Assembly: GCA_024509875.1 (NCBI GenBank)
Contig: JAMPIV010021215.1
Coordinates: 248,001 to 312,000, forward strand
Reading direction: 5' to 3'
Source of the DNA: Oreohelix idahoensis
Lineage: Eukaryota; Mollusca; Gastropoda; Stylommatophora; Oreohelicidae
DNA length: 64,000 bases
Below, piece after piece: positions 53,486 through 64,000 of this stretch (its first letter is position 1; each line of letters starts with the position of its first letter). The notes beneath the pieces were generated by a model. That model was given only the letters and a program-made list of their open reading frames with translations. It searched no databases and was not told the DNA's origin. Made by a program: the position numbers and the translations under genes.

Positions 53486-55703
53486 TGTAGTGAAATTGAC
53501 AGAGATACAACGGTAAAATTCCTCCAAAGATAACATTTAAGGATAAAAACATAATGCGTAGGCTGCTGATGTACATGATCGCCTAGACCGCGGGTCATCA
53601 CCCTCCATAAATTTGACTTGCTAGACCGGGGGGGAACGGAGGATCAAAAGGAAAAAAAAAATATGACTGGAAAGGCTAAAGAGACGCAATTGGGGGGGGG
53701 GGGGGGGAAATGGATGAAAGTAAAAAAAATTCAAGTCCCCCAAATTGACACGAGGTACGGAATTGGACGTTTTGCGATACCAAGCGCTTGATTTGAATTT
53801 GAGCGGAAGAACGCAGATGTCTGAAAAAAATTACAAAAATTAAAAAGTAAATTTTTCTTAATATTAATGTTAGGAATATAAAAATTAGCTGGCCAGATGG
53901 CCTATTCTGAGCAGTGAACTAATATGGTTTTAATTTTACAGACGGATAGATAATATTGAAAATAATGACAAAAGACAGTGTAGTTTACATCAGCCACAGA
54001 CTGCATTGAATCTAACATATCGTTATTTGCACACAAAAACACGACCTTGGGGACGCAGGTGTTCAAATTTACTTAGCATAGAAGTGAAGGGACATTGGTG
54101 GAAGCTGTGTCTAAATATAACTTTTTACAACAAAAATTTGAAGGGGAGAGAACGGTTGGGTCAAAAATCGAGCACAATTTTGTAGAAACACAAGTAGAGA
54201 CGGACAGACTAACAGATAACCATCCATACGTGACTGAAGCTTGACTGAAATGACTTTAGTGAGGAAATTTGAAATTAAAAATAAACCTCGGCAGTGATTG
54301 GCCACAGACAATCATATCATTAGCGCTCAGAGCGCATTTGGGGTCATTCTTCAATAATTGTTCAGTGTTAGACACAGATTTTAAAGTGTGGTGTTTTCCC
54401 ATATGAAAGACAGTGAGTTAAATTTAGGGACGCCATCCTATAGCCAGCAGCTCAGCTGAGTTTTGCTAGCACTTCTGTGTTAATTATTCATAATCTGGTA
54501 AGATTGAAATTATTTCTTTATATATTTTGAATATTGTTTCATGTTCGAGTGATTTGATACTGCCATATCATAATCTAGCCTTACAAACAAGTAGGGATTT
54601 TGCTCTAGACCCCCCGCCCAAGTCAGGGTCTAGGGACTAACAATGTACCTAAACACCAGCAAGGATTATGCAAGACAGATCAAGAGTTGAGAATAAGGAA
54701 ACATATTACCTATCCTCTTTTAGGGTAGAAAACTAATAATTAATTTTCAGAATCTATAGTCTGGGAGGATCTATCGGATGTAAACCCACCATGGTAACTG
54801 TGCTGTTTGGTCAGAGAGATCTGACCTGTCTGTATAATGTGGTTGTTGTGTCAGTGTGGTGTCCAGACGTGGGTAGAGAATAGATTTTGACACATGGCCC
54901 ATACTTTGATTGCAGAGCTGCGAGTTTCTGTCGTCCACGAAGAAGTATCTATTCGGGTGGTGATTTACACAAGTGTATCTGTGCAGTCCTTGTGACAGAG
55001 ACCACCATTATTGCCCGCCAGCACGGAGAGGTGGGACCACCTGATTTCAGCACCAGAGCTACAAATACCAGATGAGTGAGCCTCTGGTCTGCTGGATATT
55101 CACCAACCCCATTTAGTTGCAGATACCCCATAAAAATTCCCACCATTTTCTGGACACTATGTAGTCAATATAGACAGGTGTGATGAGACCACCCCAACAG
55201 CACAGACAATAAATATCCTCCTTAGTAGCTGACTACCAGAACATTTTAATAAAACTAACTATTCTAGTACTTGAATATGTACACTTTTGCATTTATTATG
55301 TAACATTCCATGCATAATTTTCATAAATTTTAAATCCTTCTTTTTAAAACAAGTTCTGGTCAAAATAAAACTTGATCCAGAACAAATAAATGTAATATAA
55401 TTATATCAAAAACTTTACACACGTGAGTTAGTTCAGTGTATTGTAACACTTGTTAATCTTATTAGTCTTGTTAAATATCTATGGGTATATTTATAACTAT
55501 CACACCACAGTACACATCATAACCCTAGACACTTTACGCAGCTACATTCATAAAAAAAAAATTAAGTGTGAGGTCGTAGTGGTAGCAAGAAAGGCCTTCT
55601 GACAATTCTCAATTACATTTTATCTCAGGAGCCTTCACAGCTGGCCTCATACAATTTACATGTAGTACCATCATCATCATACAAAACCATCAATACCACT
55701 ACA
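53486..55703 (+). repeat. 3' LTR of the Gmr1-like element
   Basis: 2218 bp, TGTAGTG to CACTACA. It carries the uninterrupted version of the site where the Gag-LIN28 element entered the other LTR (AACATATCGTTATTTGC near 54,013-54,030). Sequence differs from the 5' LTR at scattered positions, including the G-run length and a small rearranged stretch near 55,660-55,690. Confidence 0.95.
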
Positions 55704-55708
55704 AACGT

Positions 55709-56096
55709 ATAGGCCTAAGCACAATTGTGAGTATCCCTATTTTCAAATGTGATGCCACTTTCTCATGTCGGCAGTTGTTCATATTATTTGGAATTGAAAA
55801 CAATATATATCCTAATTATAACCCATCAGAGGTTGAACGGGATTTCTTTTTATCTTCATTAATTTAAAAAAAAAAAATACAAACCAACACATCCATAATA
55901 GTCAAGGATTGATGGGAATCAGTCTGCATATGGATGAAGTGAAGGAACGAATATTACTCATTCCGAATACAGCTCCGACAAATAAATATGCACACTGAGA
56001 TAATTAAGGAACATGTTGTGGGAAATGACATAAGATGTGAGATATATGCTGACCTCATATCTGAAGGGGATAAGGATACTGCCCCAAGTATTGATA
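55709..56096. other. Non-coding spacer
   Basis: AT-rich DNA between the LTR element and the hAT transposon. No gene or repeat recognised. Confidence 0.5.
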
Positions 56097-56491
56097 GAGT
56101 ACAGCAGTGCTTCCCAACTGGTGTACCGTGGCACACTGGTGTGCCGTGACCAACTGGGAAGTGTGTTGCGAGATATTGTGGCATGCCATAAAATTAATGT
56201 GTCTTCTCAATGACCTGCGATGTCGCACGGACGTTGCCGCATCGCGCCTAATGCAATGAACAAATCCTACTGTTTCACCACTGACGACTGGTGTGTACGG
56301 GGAACACTGGGATGCATCACACTCCGCCCGTGGCACACTTCTGACTTCAATTGCTAATGTGTTGTTACGCTGGGTGGATGTTAATGTATGTGTGCAATAA
56401 CTTCTATTCGTTGTTTTGTCATCGATGAGTTGTGAGATTTTATTTATTTTTCTTACAAGAGTGTATTTAATATTTAACCGATATTTTCACA

Positions 56492-58265
56492 ATGGACATG
56501 TTTCTGAGAGGCACTGACGAACCATCGAAAAAGAAGTTTAAGAGCAGCAGTAGAAAATACATTGATGATTATTTGAAATCAAGCTACTGTACCTCAACCA
56601 AAACGTCTTATTTGCCACGAATTGTTGTCAAATAAAGCTATGGTACCGAGCAAAGTTCGCCGGCACCTGACTACAAAACATCTGTCTTGCGTTGATAAAG
56701 ACTTATCCCCTTTTAAGCGACTGCAAATGCAGACACAAAAACAAAGTTCTTTTATGACTTCGGCCATAATATCAGACAAAGCTCAGGAAGCTAGTTTTAA
56801 AGTTGCCCAACTAGTACCTAAAGCGAAAAAGCCTCACACCATTGCCGAACCACCCTTACCAGCTTGTTTGGAAATGGTTAAGACTATGCTTGGATCAATT
56901 GCAGCAAAAGAAATACCAAAGGTACCATTTTCAAATAATACTATCAGTAGACCTACTGATGACATGTCAGGTGATATACAAACTACACTCATCCACAGAA
57001 TAATTGTTTCAAAAATGTTTTCCCTCCAAATTGATGAGTCTACAGATGTCAGTAATTCTGCTCAGCTACTAGCCCTTGTTAGAATTCCAGAAGAAAGGTG
57101 CTTGAAGGAACATTATTCATTTTGCAAGGAACTTTCCAAACAGACAACTGGAGAAGAAGTATTTAGAGATGAACGAATACTTTGAAACAAACAATATCTC
57201 GTGGTTAAACTGTGAGTCTATGTTCGGATGGTGCGGCTGCAATGACGGGGAGAGTTAGTGGCTTGGCTTCAAAAGTTTGAGATAAAAACTCTAATATTCA
57301 ATTGACACGTTGTTTTGTCCATAGAGAGGCTCTCATGGCAAAGACTTTGCCACCAGATTTAATGTCTGCATTGAATAATATTGTAAACTTCATCAAATCT
57401 AAATCGTTACGGTCCCGCCTTTTTGCAGCCTTTTGTGAAAAAATGGGATCAGACTATCAGTTTTTGCTGTTCCACACTGAAGTGCGATGGTTGTCCTGGG
57501 GCAGAGTTGCGGCAAGAGTTTATGAGCTGAAAGAAGAATTGAAACATATATATTTGAGCATCTGAACTAACTTAATCGAAGAATGCAAGGACCAAACGAA
57601 AATATACTAACGTACTGATAAAGTCAATGGATTTCGCCCCTCCAGTAATAGCGAGCGTACGCACAAAAAAAATTAAAAAATCTAAGATTATGCTCTGGTT
57701 CTCTTTCAATGTTTAGTCGGTGTTTTAATTCCAATCCCACTAAAGAATTATTGGCACTGGTCGGTGTTTTAATTCCAATCCCACTAAAGAATTATTGGCA
57801 CTGGTCGGTAGGGCAACATCTGAATATGTGTTGAGGAGAAGCTCCATTATTATTTTGACCAAACCGACAATCAAAAGTTCGATTGGATTGGAAATCCGTT
57901 TGCATCAATATCCCAAAACATTTCGATCTTTGAATGAAAGAAGCTCCTAGATTTGAATAATGATCGTACCCTCGAAAGATATTCAGTTATCTAAATTCTG
58001 GTTAACTGCAAAAGAAGAGTTTCCGTCTATTGGAGAAAAGGCAATAAAGACTCTTCTACCAATTGCTACCACATATCTCTGTGAGCAATCTTTCTTGTGG
58101 ACGGTCATAATCAAGAATTTAAAGAGGTCATCTTTAAAAAGTCTTGACCAGGAATTACGAGTAGCTTTTTCAAGCATCGACCCAAGTATAAAAAAGGTTG
58201 TGTTCTCTGAAACAAGCGCAGTTATCTTATTGAAAAAAAAAAATGATTCTCATTTAACTTTATAA
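56492..58265 (+). pseudogene. hAT transposase pseudogene (ZBED5-like)
   Basis: Pieces lie in several frames. The start at 56492 reads MDMFLRGTDEPSKKK and runs to a stop near 56,635. The segment 56622-57185 has SKVRRHLTTKHLS (end of the BED finger), FMTSAIISDKAQEASFKVAQ and FSLQIDESTDVSNSAQLLAL (first catalytic Asp block). The segment 57302-57565 has TRCFVHREALMAKTLPP and FHTEVRWLSWGRVAARVYEL. The segment 57960-58265 has LPIATTYLCEQSF and SLDQELRVAFSSIDP, the hATC dimerisation region. The order is that of ZBED5/FAM200-type proteins, which are domesticated hAT transposases, but the frameshifts here exclude a host gene. Confidence 0.88.
57717..57804. repeat. Tandem duplication, 2 x 44 bp
   Basis: Two identical adjacent copies starting TCGGTGTTTTAATTCC (57717-57760 and 57761-57804), within the transposase pseudogene. 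Identity implies a recent event or an assembly artefact. Confidence 0.92.
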
Positions 58266-58639
58266 TTATTTTTAATGGCAGTCCAATAAAAAATCTGCAA
58301 TTCAAATTGTGTCTTTACTTTCTCACTAACTTCTAAACAAAACTGGCAACTGGCATTAGTATCCACCATTACACTTTTAATTATTATGGACCATGCCTGT
58401 CGACTTACAGTTTGCATTCGTTTTCTATACTGGTTGTTAGATATACAATTAAAACCTTTATTAACAAGAATTGCATGTAGTTTTTTTAAATATTCATTTG
58501 GTGCCCTATGCAAAATATGTGAATTTAAGAGTTTGCGAAAAGTGGTAGGTATGTAAGTATTCTTCAGTGTGCCGCGAAAATGTTATGATGTGATCAGTGT
58601 GCGGTGACATGAAAAAGGATGGGAAGCACTGGAATACAG

Positions 58640-58815
58640 TACCACCACACATACCAACTCAATACGGCGTAGACACCGTAGACGTAAGGTATTGAGCTTT
58701 CTTTCTTGGTTAGCATAGGTGGTCCATGTCTTGCTGCCATATAGAAGTGTGCTGGTGATGCAGGTGTTATACAGGTCTCTCATATTACCTTTGACTGCGT
58801 GGTTTAACATTTTTT
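58640..58815 (-). pseudogene. LINE C-terminal fragment
   Basis: The minus strand reads LYNTCITSTLLYGSKTWTTY, then ERKLNTLRLRCLRR, the post-RT block of an RTE/CR1-like LINE similar to the one at 6050-7785. About 55 codons only, ending at the hAT target duplication. Confidence 0.75.
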
Positions 58816-61540
58816 TTACAGGATGGGGGAAACCGGCCCCATGCCCAACCCTCCTTAATGCCTCTTATGACATACATGATAGGGAACAGTGTTACTGTTC
58901 TTTGCTCCCCTTTCTGCCCCGGCTACACATGGGTGAAATCATCATTACATGATGTAAAATTATGTAGAGGAGTAGAGATCACCATCTTTTGCTTGCCAAA
59001 ATAAATAAGAAACTAAAAAGACACTCAACACACCTATAGACAACAGCTGAATGTGGGAAATCTCACTAGTCAAGAAACAAAAGATATGTTTTTTATTACA
59101 ATTTCCAATAAATGCCAAGTACTGCAACAACTAGAAGATTAAGAAAATAATGAAAACAACTGGCAAAAAAAAAATTGTATCATGAGGAAAAATTCTGGGA
59201 ACATGCATGTCGTAGATTTTTGATAGGTGATTAAGATAGATTCTGGTCCCGTCTGAATAGAACTGGAAAAGGTGGTAACTCAGTGAGAGATAAGGTAAAG
59301 AAATAGATTTCACGAGTGAAATGGTGTAAAGGTAGAGCCTGTCCCTGTATTGAGAAGATACTCTAGTCCAGCCTATCGCTACGACTGAAATTTGTTTATA
59401 AGACAGTTTACCTTTCTGTATATATTAACATATTAACGAGTAGGGATATTCGGCCGAGCTGACCAACACCGGTAATTAAGTTTTATGTTAAGTTTATTTA
59501 TCATAAAGAAAAAAAAAACTTCACCACATCCAGTATCAAATATAAAATCATATCTTACAGAAATAATAAAGAAATAGACCCATAAGTGCAATTCCCTCTG
59601 TTGAGACAAGATCCCGTTAGAAGAAGATATTAACCCCCAAAAGGTCAAAAGATTAGCACTATGGTATAGAATTTGACTATACTGTAAAGAACAGAGTTTC
59701 TAATTAATCTATCCTGAAATGAACAGTATTAGCAAACATAAGGGAGAAAAACAAAACAAAGTGAGTACAATGATTATACAATAAAGAATTATTCACTCCT
59801 TCTTTATCTTGCTTCAGACACCATGTGGCCACATTTCAGTCTCGCTTGCCTAATCGTTGATTACAATATCTGGAACATATCTCCGTGGTACACACAACAA
59901 ATCCAGGGTTGGGTTTTGGCAAAATAAGCCCCAGTTCCTCCAAGACTGATTAATCCTCTTATTGGGGAACGCTTACTTTGTTACTGTTAATAGGATTCTG
60001 TTTATGTCACATCAATTAGTCCAGGTAGGAAAATACTTAAGAGATCTAATGTTCACAGTGTACAGTAGCTGGTAACTCCGATAGTTAACAAGAATGTCAG
60101 GTATGTAAATCTCTCTGGATAAATCTTCGCCACACCACAGTGGTCGGTAGTCGGGTATTGTTAAATTTGATAACTTCGCCACAGCAGGCTGAATGTAAAT
60201 GAAAAAAATTAAAAAGAAAGCTGGGTAGCTATATGACCAGTTAAATTAATTCTTATAGTCTTTTGTTGGTACTCTCTCTCTTTCTGGGTGAAACAAGAGG
60301 GCCAAGCAGGTCAACCTCGAAGACCCGATATTTATATAAGAATGTTTTTTTAGTACTGTTGAACTTAGACCCGTTTTCTCAGATTCAGGCCGCAGGTAGG
60401 TTTTGGTTTGTGACCCGTACTGGATTTTAGGAAGAAAATACAAAACATTTAACCACAATATAGTATTCTATCCAAACCCGCATAACGGTATAATTTATTA
60501 TCCACTCGGTTATTAGATTTGATTAGAAAACACAAGTGTATTGCTTATCTTATCGTTCTTATTAACCCGTGAAATAAATTCTAGTCATTTACAAAAATTA
60601 CACATAATGGATTAGAGATAAATATATATTTTGTCGGTACTACATTGCCTAGTACATTTACTAGTCAATTAAAATATATCTTTTTCTGGGTGGTATCGAG
60701 TAATTAAATTAACGTTACAGTCAGAAAAAATTAGATATAAATTATTTTAATTCGCCAGTCAATTAACACAAAAAAAATCCTAGTGAAATATAATGACGAA
60801 CTTTAACAATTAAATCACTCAAAAATGCTAGTAAATATATTTACTGCAACACAGAAATTAAAACTATCTCCAACGAAATACTAAGTAATTCCACTTTAAC
60901 AATGGTCTAGGATTCGAAGCTAGATGTTCCGAAAATTCTGAGGCGACTAGATAATTGATTTTAAAAGATGAGGTATATATATGAAATAGGTCTTAATTTG
61001 CTAGTTCTTGCGAGATATCACGCCTTGGCCGTATTTTTGGGGAAATCTGCGGTCGATTTCTGAATGAAAGCTTTATTTCTCACTTCTGCCGACCGCATAG
61101 ACTTTGGCAACGAGCAAACAGTCTTTTGATCTTTACTTGTTCCGTAGCTAATTACATTCTCTGGGACTCACGAACAGACGGCTGAGGTCGGTAAGTGTGG
61201 TTATCGCCCCCTTGATTTTCTTTCTACGTGCATCATAGTCTGATCTGTCACTATTTAAACGATTGCACAATCGCTCGCGTGATAATCCAGTTAACGGCTC
61301 TTACTCGCTAGTTGTTTACCTGTCTCGTCGTGGACTAGTTAATAAGTCTGTTTGTAAACCTTCCTATTTCCTGTAAGACAATAGAAAAAGAAAAAAATAG
61401 GTGTGGCTACAATTATGAGTTTGACATATAGAAGTACATTGGTTCTGCGTTTAACAAAAACGTGCATACTAATAAGGAAGCAAGGTGGGAGCAAAGACGT
61501 GCTGATATATGTAATCTATTTACGTAATCTATCACAATGC
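58816..61540. other. Unassigned non-coding region
   Basis: 2.7 kb without a convincing ORF. The composition of 59,430-61,400 (CCGAGCTGACC, ACTTCGCCACA, CGGTCGGTAAG-type words, moderately GC-rich patches, few repeats) is unlike the simple AT-rich spacers and may be LTR or other non-coding transposon DNA, but I find no paired LTR, TIR or target duplication. Confidence 0.4.
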
Positions 61541-61559
61541 ATAGCAACAGAAAGATCAA

Positions 61560-62400
61560 GAAGATAAGAAAGAAAAAAGAAATAAAGCAGATTAAAACAG
61601 AAGTAACACCAGAAGATCCAGAGCAAAGGCTTATGAAGTGTAAATGAAACTAAACAAACAAGTAAGAACAACCATCAAAAGCAACTAGAAGAAATATACT
61701 GAAGAGTTGGTAAGAAAGGCAGAAGAAACCACAACCAAAGGAAATAAGGACTTTTACAACATTGCAAAGAAGTTAACACAGAATTACAAAAAAATCAAAT
61801 GGTCTTATGAAGGATAAGAATAGAAATTTGCTTAGAAAAATAAAAGGGCCAATAAAGAGATGGGCTGAACATTGTGATGAACTGCTAAACAGACCAGCTA
61901 CATACGATCACCCAGATATCCAGATAGCAGAATATTTGTTACTAGTTAACTATCAAAAACCAAATAAGAAACAAAAAAAGAAAGCTATAAAGCTTCTAAG
62001 AGATGGGAAAAGCTGCTAGGTCACATTGCATTCCAGTAGAGACCATATGAAAAGAAAAGACTGAAAAGAACAGTTGGGCGACAGCAGCTGAGATTCAAAG
62101 ATGTGTGCAAGAGAGACATGAGGGCACTGGACATAAATCCAGCAACCTGGGAGGATGAAGCTGCCGATTGCACCAAGTGGCGATGCTCTCTACAGTGCCA
62201 CCTCAGATTGGGCGAAAAGAAGTTCTCATGGCAAGCAGAAGAGAGGAGAAATCTTGAAAGAAACACCAGGAAAATAAGCAGCTTAGGGCTGTCACCTCAG
62301 GGGTGCATTCCCATAGTTACGACTGAAGGGGCTATTATTATTGTTATTATTAGAGACCATCAAAATAGACACTGAGACCTCTGCAGAGGTACTACTACAA
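61560..62400 (+). pseudogene. Rearranged LINE fragments
   Basis: The plus strand has RWAEHCDELLNRPATYDHP near 61,860 and AIKLLRDGKSC near 61,990, the region just before RT. It then jumps to a C-terminal tail of another LINE near 62,080-62,260 (LRFKDVCKRDMRALDINP, TKWRCSL, AEERRNLER). The RT between them is absent, so this is a deletion or two abutting fragments. Frames are broken. Confidence 0.7.
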
Positions 62401-62499
62401 ACTACTCGGTAAAGTCTGGGAGAGGCACGAAATACCAGCAGACTGGAAAGAAGGATACCTAGTGAGATTGGTAAAGAAGTGCACAAACTAAAAGGTAAA

Positions 62500-62612
62500 C
62501 GTAGTCCCATAGCAGATACTGCCACAGGGGAGTGAAGTGTTAGAGACTTCACCATACTAGGTCCAGCGTCGAGACGTAGGGTGACCAGTTCCCTTCCTCG
62601 ATGCACGAATTG
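62500..62612 (-). repeat. SINE family A fragment
   Basis: GGGAGTGAAGTGTTAGAGAC and the following GTGACCAG...CCTTCCTC match the 3' body of family A at 9440-9712 in the same (minus) orientation. The tRNA head is missing. Confidence 0.65.
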
Positions 62613-63266
62613 TGGAGGAATAATATTATCAGTGCCAGAAAAAATATTAAACAGGATCATTCTTGAGATAGGCCATGTACAGCTGAGGAAAGAACAAGCA
62701 AGTTTTTAACAAAATAGATCCTGCATAGACCATATAGTCACCCTGCTCTAACAGCTTGGAATGAAACTCAACATTTTACAGTGTAGAGAATTGCTCTAGA
62801 AACTGATGAGGCATTATGAAGTTCCCCTGTAAGCTCATTAACCTAATTTTTAAAAAAAAGAACATGAAATGCATAATTCTCCATGAAGGACAACTTATAG
62901 AGCCCTTTGAGGGAAGACATGGAGTGTGGCAAGTATACCTTTAGTCACCATTTATCTTCCTGCTGGATTATGAAAACAACATCAAGAGAAATGGAATTAA
63001 ATGGAAAAACAGCTTGTCGATCTAGATTTTTTCAATGATCTAACCCTTCTGTATCATGACTGTGACTGATGCAAGACAAAATGAGGCTACTAGATGAGAG
63101 GTCATAGTAGTTAGGTCTTACAGAGAAACGGTAAAGATAATGAGAATAAATGCAATAAATGATCGCTGATTGCACTGTGACATGGTACAAATAATCATAA
63201 AGAAGTGCAAGTGCAATCTCACAGTGCTAAAAGCAATGGCTGATGCAAATCTGGAGCAGAGACTTC

Positions 63267-63593
63267 TTTTTTTTTTTCGTTCGCCCGCTAATACTCGAGG
63301 CGAAATCTCAGGTTATTATTTTATGTCTAACCTGACATTGATTTTACGTGAGTATCCCTTTATTTCTTGTACAGAGACATGTGTCCCTCGCCATTCAGGC
63401 AAATACTCGCCGATTTCGGAGGTACCCATTGCAGCTGGGTCGGCTCAGGAGCCGCCAGTCCCTGGTCGACGACACTCCTTCAAATGTCCTCGCCAGGTCT
63501 CGAGTTAATCCAGTCCAAATCCCGGTCGACGAAAAATCCTGTATCACCCGGTCGCCAGAGCGGTGTTGTAACCACTACGCTAGCGCGGCTCCC
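63267..63593 (-). repeat. tRNA-derived SINE (family E), second copy
   Basis: On the minus strand it starts GGGAGCCGCGCTAGCGTAGT with A box TAGTGGTTACAACACCGC and ends at an A tail (T run at 63267-63279). The head matches the copy at 33733-34002. It interrupts the degenerate LINE. I did not find a clear target duplication. Confidence 0.8.
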
Positions 63594-64000
63594 AAACTGT
63601 TTCTCTTGTATTATCAGCTAGTAATGTCAGTAATTGATTATAGGCTGGGAATACTCACTTTGTCATGGTCACAATGTGAATGACTGGAACGCATTCAAAA
63701 TGAATGAATGCATATAATCTTGGGCTGTATGTAAGAAACACCCATTATGATAATAAGGTACATGCTTGGACTTCTGTTGATAAAATCCAGACACGTGATG
63801 GCCCAGGCAAAAGCCTATATGTGCATACCTACAGATAAAAGACACCCACTGCCTGGGAATATAGCTAACATCAAAGGAGCAAGAATAAAGAGAGGGATGT
63901 CATGGATGGCACAGGCAGAGGCAATGATCATCACAGCTTAAAAAATATTCAAGGGGGACAGAATTGGACAAACTGCCAGCAAGTCATCATCAGCCTTGGT

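Larger units (their letters stand above)
43461..55703 (+). mobile_element. Gmr1-like Ty3/gypsy LTR retrotransposon
   Basis: TG...CA LTRs with inverted ends TGTAGTG/CACTACA, flanked by the 5-bp target duplication AACGT (43456-43460 and 55704-55708). Without the nested insert it is about 9.2 kb: LTR, PBS, gag-protease, integrase, RT, RNase H, PPT, LTR. Integrase precedes RT, the reverse of normal gypsy order, and the capsid region is SCAN-like; both match the Gmr1 group described in deuterostomes. LTRs differ at roughly 15-20 sites, so the insertion is fairly recent, but two frameshifts disable this copy. Confidence 0.93.
56105..58631 (+). mobile_element. hAT transposon, ZBED5/FAM200-like, decayed
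   Basis: A 2527-bp element with inverted termini CAGTGCTTCCCA at both ends, flanked by 8-bp duplications GAGTACAG (56097-56104) and GAATACAG (58632-58639), seven of eight matching. The interior contains a broken hAT transposase. It is inserted in or beside a minus-strand LINE remnant (58640-58815). Non-functional copy. Confidence 0.9.
62400..64000 (+). pseudogene. Degenerate LINE with SINE insertions, open at window end
   Basis: Shifted frames give EVLLQ, VWERHEIPADWKEGYLVRL near 62,430, then after a SINE fragment ILNRII, QLRKEQASF and SCIDHIVTL near 62,640-62,750, then CNLTVLKAMADANLEQRL near 63,200. After a second SINE it continues SVIDYRLGILTLSWSQCE, MLGLLLIKSRHVMAQAKAYM and the region before an RNase H domain, running off the window. 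RT plus this spacer is typical of I-superclade elements. Many stops; not functional. Confidence 0.68.

Noticed and set aside
56622..57185. Domesticated ZBED5/FAM200 host gene
   Set aside because: The coding is broken by several frameshifts and stops and is enclosed by hAT TIRs and a target duplication.

Overview
This is a window of eukaryotic, metazoan nuclear DNA. It is AT-rich and has no bacterial gene layout. It is dominated by transposable elements: non-LTR retrotransposons, Ty3/gypsy-type LTR elements, Tc1/mariner, pogo/Tigger and hAT transposons, tRNA-derived SINEs, and micro- and minisatellites. The mixture suggests an invertebrate, possibly a mollusc or another lophotrochozoan; that is an inference with no marker gene behind it. 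I found no convincing host protein-coding gene or RNA gene. Every long ORF belongs to a mobile element.

Layout. 1-10 kb: sparse DNA with a decayed mariner, an RT fragment, a deleted pogo/Tigger element with a perfect hairpin, a 5'-truncated LINE on the minus strand and the N-terminal exon of a GTF2IRD2-like hAT. 10-30 kb: mostly non-coding, with SINEs, decayed LINE pieces, a 630-bp hAT derivative with a perfect 8-bp target duplication, and an 11-bp minisatellite. 30.4-35.2 kb: one RTE-like LINE insertion whose 5' part is inverted against its 3' part. It is bounded by a 13-bp target duplication, looks like a twin-priming product, and was later hit by an intact Tc1-like transposon, a SINE and a short retro-insert. 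35.3-40.2 kb: a full-length I-superclade LINE with an intact 1284-aa endonuclease/RT/RNase H ORF and an 11-bp target duplication. 40.9-43.4 kb: a 69-bp tandem repeat, a hAT MITE and a truncated RNase H LINE.

43.46-55.70 kb: the most interesting region. An LTR retrotransposon with about 2.2-kb LTRs and a 5-bp target duplication has gypsy-like proteins in Ty1/copia-like order (gag-protease-integrase-RT-RNase H), the arrangement of the Gmr1-like group. Nested in its 5' LTR, on the opposite strand, is a young 3.0-kb non-autonomous LTR element. Its LTRs are nearly identical, and its PBS, PPT and 4-bp target duplication are all visible. Its only long gene encodes a Gag-like protein fused to a LIN28-like module: a cold-shock domain followed by two CCHC knuckles with the LIN28-type 8-residue spacer. 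I read this as capture of a LIN28-type RNA-binding gene by a retroelement.

56.1-64 kb: a decayed ZBED5/FAM200-like hAT transposon inside a LINE remnant, about 2.7 kb of unassigned non-coding DNA, then degraded LINEs interrupted by SINEs up to the window edge.
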